Of a DNA stretch of 64,000 bases, positions 16,388 through 28,889 are shown in pieces. Both the position numbers and the translations under genes were made by a program. The DNA is from Roseburia rectibacter (GTDB lineage: Bacteria; Bacillota; Clostridia; Lachnospirales; Lachnospiraceae). Position 1 is the first letter of the stretch, and each line of letters opens with the position of its first letter. The notes beneath the pieces are model-generated. The model searched no databases, was not told the origin of the DNA, and was given only the letters and a program-made list of their open reading frames with translations. The stretch spans positions 112,501 to 176,500 of the forward strand of contig NZ_CP092473.1 in the NCBI RefSeq assembly GCF_014287515.2, written 5' to 3'.

Positions 16388-19012
16388 CTATTCTTCCTCA
16401 TCCTCGGAACCATCAGCCTCTGCGCGCTCTAACAGTTCTTTCATCAGCTCGTCGTCTGTCTCTGTATTTTCTACCGATGCCTTTTTTGCATTTTCCGCAG
16501 CGATGGCTGCACTTTCCTTTTCTTCCTCCTCACTGAGCAGTTCGGATGTGTCTGCATTGTCGATCAGACTCTTATCCTCACGCACTTTTGCGATACTTGC
16601 CACCGTGACATTCTCATCTAAGTTGATGAGTTTGACACCGGAAGTAATTCTTCCGAGCAACGTTGTATCACTGACTTTGATACGGATAATAATTCCTTCG
16701 GTGGTGATCAGCATCAGTTCATTGTCCTGGTTTACCGCTTTCACGCCGACAATATTTCCGGTCTTTTCGGTGATCTTGTAACATTTTACACCCTTACCAC
16801 CACGGTTCTGCGTGGTAAATTCGGAGATCAGTGTACATTTTCCAAGACCTTTTTCTGAAACGATCATGAGTGCATCCCCCTGGGACTGCATCTGCATACC
16901 GATAACTTCATCCCCATCCGTAAGATTCATACCGATGACTCCCATGGAAGTACGGCCTGTCTTTCTTACATCTGTCTCTTTAAACCGGATACACTGACCA
17001 TATTTCGTCACTAAGAAAACATCCTGATTGTTATCTGTCTTTTTTACCTCGATCAGCTCATCATCTTCCCTTAAACTGATCGCAGCAAGTCCTGTCTTTC
17101 TGACATTTGCATAGTCGGTGATCGGTGTTTTCTTCACAATGCCTTTCTTTGTCGCCATGAACAGGAAATGTCCTTCCGTGTATTCACGAATCGGGATAAC
17201 TGCCGTAATTTTCTCGCCCGGCTGGAGCTGGAGCAGGTTCACGATCGCAGTTCCCCTTGCGGTACGGCTTGCCTCCGGGATCTCGTAAGCCTTGATACGG
17301 TATACACGTCCGGTGTTTGTGAAGAACATCATGTAGTGATGGGATGTCGTCATCAAAAGTTCTTCGATGTAATCGTCATCGATCGTCTCCATTCCCTTGA
17401 TTCCCTTACCGCCACGGTTCTGTGCGCGGAAATTGTCAAGGCTCATGCGCTTGATGTAACCTAACTTTGTCATGGTAATGACGGTATTTGTTACCGGGAT
17501 CAGATCCTCCATGGAAATGTCGTACTCGTCAAATCCGATCGATGTTCTTCTGTCATCGCCGTATTTATCCGCAATAAGCAGAATCTCCGTACGGATCACG
17601 CCGAGCAGTTTTTTCTTGTCTGCCAAAATTGCACGCAGTTCTGCAATGCGGTCCATCAGCTCTGCATACTCTGCTTCGAGTTTCTCGCGTTCCAGACCGG
17701 TCAGTGCACGCAGACGCATATCTACAATTGCCTGTGACTGTGCATCGCTTAAGGAGAAACGCTCCATCAAACGTGATTTTGCTTCCTGTGTATTCTGGCT
17801 GCTCCTTATAATGCTGATGACTTCATCAATATTGTCAAGTGCGATCAGCAAGCCCTCTAAAATGTGGGCACGCTCTTCGGCTTTATTTAATTCGTATTTG
17901 GTTCTTCTGGTAACAACCTCTTCCTGATGGATCAGGTAATACTTTAACATGTCGTAGAGGTTTAATACCTTCGGCTCGTTATTGACAAGCGCTAACATGA
18001 TCACACCAAATGTATCCTGAAGCTGTGTATGTTTGTAAAGTAAATTAAGTACTACATTTGGATTGACATCACGACGGAGTTCAATACAGATACGCATACC
18101 CTGACGGTCTGACTCATCACGAAGATCTGTGATCCCGTCTACTTTCTTATCACGCACTAACTCTGCGATTTTTTCGATCAGTCTTGCTTTGTTGACCATG
18201 TACGGAAGTTCCGTTACCACGATACGGTTCTTGCCGTTTTGCATTGGTTCGATATCTGTAATAGCACGCACGCGGACTTTTCCACGTCCGGTACGGTAAG
18301 CCTCATTGATTCCGGCTGTTCCAAGGATCATTCCTCCGGTAGGAAAATCCGGTCCCTTGACAATAGAGAGTAATTCTTCGATGTCGGTATCGCGGTCCTC
18401 CTCAACTTTGTTGTCAATGATCTTTACCACGGCATTGATAACTTCGCGCAGGTTGTGCGGCGGAATGTTGGTCGCCATACCAACGGCAATACCGGTAGTT
18501 CCGTTTACCAAAAGGTTCGGATAACGGGATGGCAGAACGGTAGGTTCTTTCTCCGTCTCATCAAAGTTTGGCACGAAATCAACGGTGTCTTTTCCGATAT
18601 CAGCAAGCATTTCCATGGAAATTTTGCTGAGACGTGCCTCCGTATATCGCATGGCAGCCGCGCCATCGCCGTCCACGGAACCAAAGTTTCCATGACCGTC
18701 AACTAACGGATATCTGGTCGACCACTCCTGTGCCATATTTACAAGTGCTCCGTAAATAGAACTGTCTCCATGCGGATGGTATTTACCCATCGTATCACCG
18801 ACGATACGCGCACATTTACGATGCGGCTTATCCGGACCATTGTTCAGCTCTATCATTGAGTAAAGCACACGGCGCTGTACCGGTTTTAAACCATCCCTGA
18901 CATCAGGGAGCGCACGCTGTGCGATAACACTCATGGCATAATCGATATAGGATGTTTCCATCGTTTTTTTCAAATCGACGTCATGAATCTGATCAAAAAT
19001 TTTATCATCCAT
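16388..19012 (-). CDS. gyrA: DNA gyrase subunit A
   Basis: GyrA cuts and rejoins DNA in gyrase-driven negative supercoiling. The 874-residue protein has the breakage-reunion domain with catalytic Tyr123 ([10 protein letters not shown]), the quinolone region [13 protein letters not shown] at 79-91, and the six-bladed C-terminal domain with the GyrA box QNRGGKG at two sites. An acidic tail ends the protein (GSEDEEE). In the quinolone region the residue equivalent to E. coli Asp87 is Gly88. GGAG precedes the ATG by 10 nt. It lies about 90 nt downstream of gyrB. Confidence 0.98.
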   Translation of the reverse strand: MDDKIFDQIHDVDLKKTMETSYIDYAMSVIAQRALPDVRDGLKPVQRRVLYSMIELNNGPDKPHRKCARIVGDTMGKYHPHGDSSIYGALVNMAQEWSTRYPLVDGHGNFGSVDGDGAAAMRYTEARLSKISMEMLADIGKDTVDFVPNFDETEKEPTVLPSRYPNLLVNGTTGIAVGMATNIPPHNLREVINAVVKIIDNKVEEDRDTDIEELLSIVKGPDFPTGGMILGTAGINEAYRTGRGKVRVRAITDIEPMQNGKNRIVVTELPYMVNKARLIEKIAELVRDKKVDGITDLRDESDRQGMRICIELRRDVNPNVVLNLLYKHTQLQDTFGVIMLALVNNEPKVLNLYDMLKYYLIHQEEVVTRRTKYELNKAEERAHILEGLLIALDNIDEVISIIRSSQNTQEAKSRLMERFSLSDAQSQAIVDMRLRALTGLEREKLEAEYAELMDRIAELRAILADKKKLLGVIRTEILLIADKYGDDRRTSIGFDEYDISMEDLIPVTNTVITMTKLGYIKRMSLDNFRAQNRGGKGIKGMETIDDDYIEELLMTTSHHYMMFFTNTGRVYRIKAYEIPEASRTARGTAIVNLLQLQPGEKITAVIPIREYTEGHFLFMATKKGIVKKTPITDYANVRKTGLAAISLREDDELIEVKKTDNNQDVFLVTKYGQCIRFKETDVRKTGRTSMGVIGMNLTDGDEVIGMQMQSQGDALMIVSEKGLGKCTLISEFTTQNRGGKGVKCYKITEKTGNIVGVKAVNQDNELMLITTEGIIIRIKVSDTTLLGRITSGVKLINLDENVTVASIAKVREDKSLIDNADTSELLSEEEEKESAAIAAENAKKASVENTETDDELMKELLERAEADGSEDEEE

Positions 19013-19101
19013 CTGATTTCTTCTCCATTTCTAACTCGTCTCTGTCATCCGGATATCTGCAGCCGGATCACATATTTCAAAAATCCGGCTGTACCGATCT
19101 G

Positions 19102-22146
<3,045 letters not shown>

Positions 22147-22150
<4 letters not shown>

Positions 22151-22362
22151 TTTGAGACTTTCACCGTTTCTCCGTTGTAGGAAATCACATCACCATCGTG
22201 GATTTTTTTTCCACGCTGATATTCTGTTTCGCCATTAACTTTTACTAAACCATCCTGGATGACAAATTTTGCGTCAACTCCGGATTCCACCAGACCGGCT
22301 TTTTTCAAAGCCTGTCCAAGTTTTATAAATTCATCTGATTCTCTGATCTGAATCTCTATCAT
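22147..22362 (-). CDS. yaaA: S4-domain RNA-binding protein YaaA
   Basis: The 71-residue protein consists of one S4 domain: FIKLGQALKKAGLVESGVDA, VNGETEYQRGKKIHDGDVIS. It is the conserved small gene between dnaN and recF in Firmicutes (YaaA in Bacillus subtilis). Binding to rRNA or tRNA is assumed from the fold. It overlaps recF by 4 nt. Confidence 0.9.
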
Positions 22363-22407
22363 GGAATTCCTTTCTATCGCCTTACGGCAATATCAATCAA
22401 AAAATGA

Positions 22408-23520
22408 TTAGTTTGCAGCTGCATTGAAGTTAACCGGAAGAATCAGGTAAATAAATGTACCTTCATCATCTTTGATAAAACATGGAGCCTTTGGATTGAC
22501 CATGTACAGTGTAACTTCCTCTTCGTCAATGACTCTTAATGCGTCAATGAAAAACTTCGGATTGAATCCGATCAGGATATCTTTTCCTTCTTTGGCTATA
22601 TCAATATCTTCATTCATGGAACCAATAAATGAATTGATCTTCAGTTCCATGGAATCATCTGTGATATTCATGATGATCGGTTTTTTATCTCCTTCTTTGA
22701 CAAGAAGAGTCGCACGGTCAATACAGTCTAACAGTTCGCGTTTGTTAATTTTAACTTTTGTTTCATAGTCGGAAGACAACATCTGTTCGATCTTAAAATA
22801 TTCTCCTTCGATCAGACGCGAAACAACTGTCGTATTCTCAAACTCAAAAACAATGTGGTTGTCTGTCAGAAAAATAGATACTTCGTCTTCTGCACTTCCA
22901 GGAAGAATTTTGCTGACTTCCTGAAGTGTTTTTCCCGGAACGACAACTTTCTTGTGAGAATAATTATTTTTCAGTTCGATGTTACGGATTGAAATACGAT
23001 GACCGTCGAGAGAAACAACTTTAAGGTCATTTTCTTCGATTTCAAACAATTCTCCTGTCATTAACTTGTTGTTATCGTTATCAGCAATTGAAAAAATTGT
23101 TTGACGAATGACTTCTTTTAAGGTGAACTGGGACATAATGATAGGTTCGTTACGTTCAATATATGGGATATAGGAAAAATCATCACCGGATTTACCGACA
23201 ATGTTAAATTTTGCTTTTTCACAGGTGATCGTTGTTTTAAAAGATGCATCTGTTTCGATCGTGACATCACTGTCCGGAAGTTTACGGACAATCTCAGAAA
23301 AGATTTTTGCATCCAGTGCGATTACTCCGCGTTCTGCAATCTCACCTTCAATCTTAGTTTCAATTCCAAGTTCCATATCATTAGCGGTAAGTTTAATCTC
23401 ATTTGCAGAAGCATCAATCAGAAGACATTCTAATATTGCCATGGTCGTTCTGGTAGGAACTGCTTTTGAAACAATATTAACGCCATGTAACAGATTAGAT
23501 TTAGAACAAATTAATTTCAT
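22408..23520 (-). CDS. dnaN: DNA polymerase III subunit beta (sliding clamp)
   Basis: The 370-residue clamp begins MKLICSKSNLLHGVNIVSKA and has three repeats of the clamp fold (visible joins ALDAKIFSEIVRKLPD, VPGKTLQEVSKIL, IGFNPKFFIDALR) and the C-terminal YLILPVNF. The frame continues 18 codons upstream, but ATG 23520 is preceded by AGGAAGGAG and fits the family N-terminus. It follows dnaA after a 337-nt spacer that probably belongs to the origin. Confidence 0.97.
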   Translation of the reverse strand: MKLICSKSNLLHGVNIVSKAVPTRTTMAILECLLIDASANEIKLTANDMELGIETKIEGEIAERGVIALDAKIFSEIVRKLPDSDVTIETDASFKTTITCEKAKFNIVGKSGDDFSYIPYIERNEPIIMSQFTLKEVIRQTIFSIADNDNNKLMTGELFEIEENDLKVVSLDGHRISIRNIELKNNYSHKKVVVPGKTLQEVSKILPGSAEDEVSIFLTDNHIVFEFENTTVVSRLIEGEYFKIEQMLSSDYETKVKINKRELLDCIDRATLLVKEGDKKPIIMNITDDSMELKINSFIGSMNEDIDIAKEGKDILIGFNPKFFIDALRVIDEEEVTLYMVNPKAPCFIKDDEGTFIYLILPVNFNAAAN

Positions 23521-23857
23521 GTTGTAGATAACTCCTTCCTGGTGAAACGTAGTGGCTCGCCAAAACGTGTTCATAAAAAAATAAATAGAAATCCGCCGTA
23601 GTCGTCTTAGAGGCTGTTAATAAGTTGATAACCGCACAAAGCCTTAATTTTCAAGGGGTTCAAAAAAATTTGAGGTGGTATAACCCTGTGAAAACCATGC
23701 GGAAATTATCTTGAAATGATGTGAATTGAGGATGAAGCTCATAAATGCCATAAACAGGTTTTAAACATGAAAATGAGACTTGTCCATACGGAATTCACTT
23801 TAATTTAACAAGATATCCACAATTTTTCGTGTATAACTTCGAAAAACCTTGATAACT
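23521..23857. other. dnaA-dnaN intergenic region, possible second oriC half
   Basis: No gene is seen. It holds DnaA-box-like nonamers with one mismatch to TTATNCACA: ATATCCACA at 23815-23823, and TTATACACG read on the minus strand around 23830-23838. In Bacillus the origin is bipartite and spans dnaA, with boxes both before and after the gene; this spacer is the equivalent place. Confidence 0.5.
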
Positions 23858-25216
23858 TTAGTTAGGATTGATCTTTTTCTTGATAGTTTCTATTAAATTG
23901 CGTGTATTTTCGTTTGATTCATACTCGTCGGCAATTTTTTTGATACCATGAATAATGGTGGAATGATCTCTTCCCCCAAGTAACTGCCCGATCGAATCAA
24001 GTGGTATGTCAGTCATATTTTTACAGAGGTACATTGCAATCTGTCTTGGTCTTGCGATTTCGTTACTTCTGTTTTTGGAGATCATCTGATCCAGCGAGAT
24101 ATTGAAGTGTTCAGTGACAACTTCGATTACCAGTTGAGGTGTGATCTCTCTTGGCTTGTCCGGTGTAATAATATTCTGAAGTTCTTTCATGGCGATTTCC
24201 ATCGTGATATCAGTCTTTTCAAGATTGGAATAAGCCAGAAGTTTGTTTAAGGCACCCTCAAGTTCACGGATGTTTGATTTGATGTTCGTTGCAATATAAT
24301 TTAGAATCTCATCACTGAGTTTCATGTCGTCTGCTTCGACTTTTCTCCGGAGGATCGCCATACGTGTTTCATAATCCGGCGTTCCGATATCAGCAATAAG
24401 ACCCCATTCGAAACGAGATCGAATCCGGTCTTCTAAAGTTTCCATGTCTTTTGGTGGTTTATCAGATGTTAAGATAATCTGTTCGCCGGCAGAGTGGAGT
24501 GCATTAAATGTATGGAAAAATTCTTCCTGCGTACTTTCTTTACCAATGATAAACTGAACGTCATCGACCATCAGTACATCGATCGTACGATATTTTTCAC
24601 GTAATTTGTTCATTGCTGAGGCATTACCACTTCGAATTGATTCAATTACTTCGTTGGTAAATTCCTCGGATGTAACGTAAAGTACTTTTGCATTCGGGTT
24701 TCTTTCTAATATAAAATGACCGATGGAATGCATAAGGTGAGTTTTTCCAAGTCCAGGTCCTCCATAAATATAAAGTGGATTGTATGCTTCGCCCGGAGAT
24801 TCGGCAACGGCAAGTGACGCCGATTGGGCAAAACGGTTATTGCTGCCGACGACAAAAGTGTCAAAGGTATAGTTCGGATTAAGATTAGATCTGTCCGCTT
24901 TTTCGGAAAGTGCATTTTTTTTCGGTACACTGTTATTGCCGGTACGGATATTTTTTGTCTGTTCCGGCAGAATGAACTGAATCTCGTATTCTGTTCCTGT
25001 AAGCTCTGCGATCGTTACCTTTAAAGGAAGATAATATTTTTTTGAGATATAGCTCAGGGTCATTTGTTCAGATGGAACCAGTATATATAATGTATTACCC
25101 TCAACACCGTAAACTTCGAGCGGACGTATCCAGGTATCAAAAGAAATATCACTGATATCATGTTCATGTTTGACGGTTGAGAGAATCTCGTCCCATTTTT
25201 CTAAAATTTTATCCAT
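23858..25216 (-). CDS. dnaA: Chromosomal replication initiator protein DnaA
   Basis: The 452-residue initiator binds DnaA boxes at oriC and melts the origin. Domain I (MDKILEKWDEILS..) is followed by a linker (about 85-115), the AAA+ ATPase with Walker A GGPGLGKTH at 152-160 and Walker B LMVDDVQF, and the C-terminal helix-turn-helix signature LLGGRDHSTIIHGIKK. The start at 25216 has GAGG 6 nt upstream; the open frame extends to 25288 through repeat sequence and is not used in my reading. Confidence 0.98.
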   Translation of the reverse strand: MDKILEKWDEILSTVKHEHDISDISFDTWIRPLEVYGVEGNTLYILVPSEQMTLSYISKKYYLPLKVTIAELTGTEYEIQFILPEQTKNIRTGNNSVPKKNALSEKADRSNLNPNYTFDTFVVGSNNRFAQSASLAVAESPGEAYNPLYIYGGPGLGKTHLMHSIGHFILERNPNAKVLYVTSEEFTNEVIESIRSGNASAMNKLREKYRTIDVLMVDDVQFIIGKESTQEEFFHTFNALHSAGEQIILTSDKPPKDMETLEDRIRSRFEWGLIADIGTPDYETRMAILRRKVEADDMKLSDEILNYIATNIKSNIRELEGALNKLLAYSNLEKTDITMEIAMKELQNIITPDKPREITPQLVIEVVTEHFNISLDQMISKNRSNEIARPRQIAMYLCKNMTDIPLDSIGQLLGGRDHSTIIHGIKKIADEYESNENTRNLIETIKKKINPN

Positions 25217-25760
25217 TTTAATCCTCATTTTTGCGTTGTTTTCTAATGAAAAGAGTATTTTCATCTGCATGTGGATAGTTTTCCACATTAACGCCTATCA
25301 TAAAAAATCCTACATAGTTCTATCCTACACTATTTTTTCGCTTTTATCAATGAAAAGTTTGTACAGGGTATTTCAAGTTAGGGTAAATGCAAAAAAATCC
25401 CGATTTGGGCAAAATAGAGAGCCTGAATAATAAAAATTTGTAGAAATAAAAAAAATATGTGTGAATAAGTCGAAAAAAGTTATAGACCGCTAAATACAAG
25501 GGGTTATACTGTTTATTAACACATTATCCGTGGATTATCCAGAAAATATCCACAAGTTATCCACAAATTGGGGATAACTTTGCAAACCCGCTAAAAATCG
25601 GCATTCTTTAACCCACATTTTTTAACATTTCATGGGGATAACTGTGGAAATGCAAATAACAAGATATAGAAAGATAGAGTTTCTTCCTTATATATATAGT
25701 GGTCAACATTTTCCACAAATGGATAAATGTTGAAATGTAGATAAGTAAAATCCAATCAAT
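25217..25760. other. Replication origin region (oriC) between dnaA and rpmH
   Basis: The spacer carries DnaA boxes: a perfect TTATCCACA at 25557-25565, ATATCCACA at 25546-25554, TTATCCCCA on the minus strand at 25569-25577 and again at 25633-25641, plus weaker ones at 25269 (TGTGGATAG) and 25451 (TGTGAATAA). AT-rich candidates for unwinding lie at about 25425-25455 and 25660-25700. Gene orientation diverges here, as expected at a bidirectional origin. The exact unwinding site cannot be fixed by eye. Confidence 0.85.
25222..25275 (-). repeat. Hairpin/Shine-Dalgarno repeat, copy near dnaA
   Basis: On the minus strand ACATGCAGATGAAAA (identical to copy 1), TACTC, TTTTCATTAGAAAACAACGC and AAAATGAGG, ending in the dnaA ribosome-binding site. 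It is a degenerate member of the dispersed family. Confidence 0.5.
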
Positions 25761-25774
25761 CAGAATTTTAGTGC

Positions 25775-25802
25775 TTGACTTGAAACATTTTTCTGTTATA
25801 AT
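25775..25802 (+). promoter_or_regulatory. Promoter of the rpmH-rnpA operon
   Basis: TTGACT (25775-25780), 16 nt, TATAAT (25797-25802), about 100 nt before rpmH. Good match to a sigma-A promoter. Confidence 0.75.
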
Positions 25803-25906
25803 TGAAAATGATGTTTTTTAACTGAGAATATGCGTCTTAGGACGTTTTCTATCGCACCGTCATTTTTGGATGATGGTGAATGCCAGGCAGAGGAGGTGGA
25901 TATAAC

Positions 25907-26041
25907 ATGAAGATGACATTTCAGCCGAAGAAAAGACAGAGATCAAAAGTTCATGGCTTCAGAAGCAGAATGAGCACAGCAGGCGGAAGAAAAGTATTGG
26001 CTGCTAGAAGATTAAAAGGTAGAAAGAAATTATCAGCATAG
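25907..26041 (+). CDS. rpmH: 50S ribosomal protein L34
   Basis: The 44-residue protein reads [44 protein letters not shown]: the universal L34 sequence. The ATG at 25907 is preceded by AGAGGAGGTGGATATAAC. It heads the conserved rpmH-rnpA-yidD-yidC-jag-mnmE cluster beside oriC. Confidence 0.98.
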   Translation: MKMTFQPKKRQRSKVHGFRSRMSTAGGRKVLAARRLKGRKKLSA

Positions 26042-26067
26042 GCCACATTTTTGTGGTCTTTTCTTTC
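26041..26067 (+). terminator. Terminator or attenuator after rpmH
   Basis: GGCCACA pairs with TGTGGTC around four T, then TTTTCTTT. It directly follows the rpmH stop and may reduce read-through into rnpA, giving more L34 than RNase P protein. Confidence 0.75.
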
Positions 26068-26091
26068 CTTAAGAAGAATGGATGAATAATG

Positions 26092-26114
26092 AGGTGGTGC
26101 ATTTTGTACCACCT
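26092..26114 (+). promoter_or_regulatory. Second hairpin between rpmH and rnpA
   Basis: AGGTGGT (26092-26098) pairs with ACCACCT (26108-26114), loop of 9 nt, followed by ATTTGTT. It has no real T-run; it could stabilise or process the message between the two genes. Confidence 0.5.
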
Positions 26115-26217
26115 ATTTGTTCATTCAAAGATATTTTATAAGAGAAGTAAGCAGACCTTCAAAACAGACAGAAGGTAATTGGTGCCTTAGGTAAATAATC
26201 AGAAAGGGCATACTAGG

Positions 26218-26556
26218 ATGAAGTTTTCGGAATCATTAAAAAAGAACAGTGATTTCCAGAAAGTGTACAGACAGGGAAAATCCTATGCGAACCGTTATCT
26301 GGTAATGTATGTTCTGGAAAATCATACAGAAGGAAATCGTCTTGGCATATCCGTCAGTAAAAAAGTTGGAAACAGTGTTATCAGACATCATCTGACCCGG
26401 CTGATCCGGGAAAGCTACAGACTACATGAAGACATGTTCAATAATGGTTTGGATATTGTAGTCATCGCAAGAAGCACGGCACGCGATATCAGTTATCATG
26501 AAACAGAAAGTGCCCTGTTGCATCTTGGAGGTCTTCACAAAGTAATCAATCGTTAA
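26218..26556 (+). CDS. rnpA: Ribonuclease P protein component
   Basis: The 112-residue basic protein binds RNase P RNA and helps mature tRNA 5' ends. It has the N-terminal SLKKNSDFQKVYRQGKSYAN and the RNR-like segment KKVGNSVIRHHLTRLIRESYR; in most homologues this reads KRNxxKR, so the central motif is slightly divergent. Position after rpmH is universal. Confidence 0.95.
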   Translation: MKFSESLKKNSDFQKVYRQGKSYANRYLVMYVLENHTEGNRLGISVSKKVGNSVIRHHLTRLIRESYRLHEDMFNNGLDIVVIARSTARDISYHETESALLHLGGLHKVINR

Positions 26557-26583
26557 TTTCAGAAAAAAGAAGATGGAATCATT

Positions 26584-26793
26584 TTGAAAAAAATATTAAT
26601 TGCTTTAATTAAGTTTTATAGAAAATATCTTTCTCCAATGAAAACGACAAAGTGTCCGTATTGTCCGACATGTTCTCTATATGGTTTAGAGGCAGTTGAA
26701 AAATATGGGGCAATAAAAGGAGGAGCACTTGCTTTATGGAGAATTTTAAGATGTAATCCTTTTTCAAAAGGTGGATATGATCCAGTTCCATAG
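26584..26793 (+). CDS. yidD: Membrane protein insertion efficiency factor YidD
   Basis: The 69-residue YidD protein has the conserved [40 protein letters not shown]. It starts with TTG at 26584, with GATGGAA upstream. It helps YidC-dependent insertion of membrane proteins. It is 27 nt after rnpA and 15 nt before yidC. Confidence 0.94.
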   Translation: MKKILIALIKFYRKYLSPMKTTKCPYCPTCSLYGLEAVEKYGAIKGGALALWRILRCNPFSKGGYDPVP

Positions 26794-26808
26794 CGGAGGT
26801 ATTTACAA

Positions 26809-28110
26809 GTGTCAGATATGTTATTAACAGCATACAATGGTGCTATTTTAGGACCGATCGCCAAAGTACTTGGCTGGGTAATGAATGGTATTTATGCGTT
26901 GATGTCAATGATTGGTATTGAGAATGTTGGTCTTTCTATCATCATTTTTACAATCGTAATTTATGCGATTTTATTCCCGTTAACTTACAAACAGCAGAAG
27001 TTCTCAAAATTATCACAGAAGATGCAGCCTGAATTACAGGCAATCCAGAAAAAATATAATGGAAAAAAAGATCAGGCATCTATGATGGCAATGCAGGAAG
27101 AAACACAGGCAGTATACGAAAAATATGGTGTTTCCATGATGGGAAGCTGTGTTCAGATGCTGATCCAGATGCCATTACTGTTTGCACTTTACCGTGTATT
27201 TTTGAATGTTCCGGCATATGTATCCGGTGTAAAGAACAATTTCTCTGCACTGGTTGATGGAATTATGGCAACAAGCGGTTATCAGGATAAGATGACGCAG
27301 CTCGTTACAGATTTAAGAGTTATGACACAGCCGGCAGCAGACTTTACAGTATCAGATCCGACTGCACTTTCTAACTCTATTGTTGATGTTTTATATAAAA
27401 TGAATTCGAATGGATGGGATACTTTAAAGAGTGCATTCCCTTCTTTAACGGATACCATTAATGCAACATATGATACAGTTTCACATGTAAATAACTTTCT
27501 GGGACTGAATATTTCAGATACACCATGGCAGGTTATGACATCTAATTTTGCATCACATAACTTTTTATTTGTAGTTTTAGCGCTGCTTGTACCGATCGTT
27601 TCTTATCTGACTCAGGTACTTAATATCAAGCTGATGCCACAGGCTGCTCCATCTAATGGCAATAATGAAAATGATATGGCTGCACAGCAGATGAAGATGA
27701 TGAACCGTACAATGCCGATCTTCTCATTTGTAATGTGTTTTACAGTTCCTGTAGGTCTTGGTATTTACTGGATCGCCGGTGCGGTAGTTCGAAGTGTTCA
27801 GCAGTTCTTCTTAAATAAGCATTTTGAGAAGATCAACCTTGAGGATATCATTAAGAAGAATCAGGAGAAAGCAAAGAAAAAACGTGAAAAAATGGGAATT
27901 GCTGAAAATCAGATTTCCAATGCGGCAAAAATCAATACAAGACAGATCAATGAGCCGAAAAAAGAAGATAAAAAGTCCGGTATGAGTGAGGCACAGCGTG
28001 AACTTGAATTAGAAAAAGCAAATGCCACAAAAGCAAAGGCAAAAGCCGGAAGTATGGCTGCAAAAGCCAATATGGTTCGTGATTTTAATGAGAAAAACAG
28101 CAGAAAATAA
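26809..28110 (+). CDS. yidC: Membrane protein insertase YidC/OxaA
   Basis: The 433-residue insertase starts with GTG at 26809 behind GCGGAGG. Membrane segments are visible at about 30-60 (NVGLSIIIFTIVIYAILFPL), 110-130 (MGSCVQMLIQMPLLFALYRV), 235-260 and 300-330 (GLGIYWIAGAVVRSVQQFF). It lacks a signal-peptide lipobox. A long loop of about 90 residues between segments 2 and 3 and a basic Lys/Ala-rich C-terminal tail are seen; the tail is expected to contact ribosomes. Confidence 0.95.
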   Translation: MSDMLLTAYNGAILGPIAKVLGWVMNGIYALMSMIGIENVGLSIIIFTIVIYAILFPLTYKQQKFSKLSQKMQPELQAIQKKYNGKKDQASMMAMQEETQAVYEKYGVSMMGSCVQMLIQMPLLFALYRVFLNVPAYVSGVKNNFSALVDGIMATSGYQDKMTQLVTDLRVMTQPAADFTVSDPTALSNSIVDVLYKMNSNGWDTLKSAFPSLTDTINATYDTVSHVNNFLGLNISDTPWQVMTSNFASHNFLFVVLALLVPIVSYLTQVLNIKLMPQAAPSNGNNENDMAAQQMKMMNRTMPIFSFVMCFTVPVGLGIYWIAGAVVRSVQQFFLNKHFEKINLEDIIKKNQEKAKKKREKMGIAENQISNAAKINTRQINEPKKEDKKSGMSEAQRELELEKANATKAKAKAGSMAAKANMVRDFNEKNSRK

Positions 28111-28134
28111 TAAGAAAGGACAGGGGTTTTGGAT

Positions 28135-28761
28135 ATGGAATATATTGAAATTTCAGCAAAAACAGTCGATGAAGCAATCACAGAAGCACTGGTAAAACTG
28201 GGCACAACCAGTGACAGAATCGAATATGAGATCGTTGAAAAAGGAAATAACGGATTTCTCGGCATCGGAAGAAAAGATGCAGTTATCAAAGTACGCAAGA
28301 AATATTCTGTGAATGATGATATCAAAGATTTCTTAAATAAAGTATTCGAAGCGATGGATTTAAAAGTTGAGATCGTTATGACTGCAGAGGAAAACAGCAA
28401 TGTGATCAATGTTGATTTAAAAGGTGATGACATGGGCGTTCTGATCGGAAAAAGAGGACAGACCTTAGATTCTCTCCAGTACCTGACCAATCTTGCTGTT
28501 AATAAAAATGCAGAGAGTTTTGTAAAAGTCAAAATTGATACGGAAGATTACCGCAAGAGAAGAAGAGAGACATTAGAGAATCTTGCAAAGAATATTGCAT
28601 ACAAGGTAAAGAGAACAAAACGTCCGGTTTCTTTAGAGCCGATGAATCCTTATGAGAGAAGAGTGATTCATTCTACCTTGCAGAATGATAAGTTTGTGAC
28701 AACACACAGCGAAGGAGACGAACCTTATCGTCATGTTGTTGTAACATTAAAGAGACAGTAA
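28135..28761 (+). CDS. khpB: Jag/KhpB family RNA-binding protein
   Basis: The 208-residue protein has a Jag-N domain (MEYIEISAKTVDEAITEALV, NGFLGIGRKDA), a KH domain (VLIGKRGQTLDSLQYLTNLA) and a C-terminal R3H domain (YERRVIHSTLQNDKFVTTHS). It is also known as Jag or EloR in streptococci, where it partners KhpA. TTG 28129 is an alternative start; ATG 28135 has better spacing from AGGGG. Cotranscribed with yidC. Confidence 0.92.
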   Translation: MEYIEISAKTVDEAITEALVKLGTTSDRIEYEIVEKGNNGFLGIGRKDAVIKVRKKYSVNDDIKDFLNKVFEAMDLKVEIVMTAEENSNVINVDLKGDDMGVLIGKRGQTLDSLQYLTNLAVNKNAESFVKVKIDTEDYRKRRRETLENLAKNIAYKVKRTKRPVSLEPMNPYERRVIHSTLQNDKFVTTHSEGDEPYRHVVVTLKRQ

Positions 28762-28797
28762 AACAGTTTTCATCCGTGTGTGATGAATGACACAGAA

Positions 28798-28837
28798 AAA
28801 TTCGTGGCGGATAGAGAAAACGTCCACGAATTTTTTT
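28798..28837 (+). terminator. Terminator after khpB
   Basis: AAATTCGTGG (28798-28807) pairs with CCACGAATTT (28824-28833), followed by T7. It separates the rpmH-khpB transcript from mnmE. Confidence 0.88.
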
Positions 28838-28889
28838 GTATATTAGAGACGAGGGATCAGTTTAACAAGCTGCTCAGAAATGAGGGATT

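Noticed and set aside
25597..25660. Additional DnaA boxes in the AT-rich oriC flank
   Set aside because: Several further 7-of-9 matches exist but are not separable from background in such AT-rich sequence.
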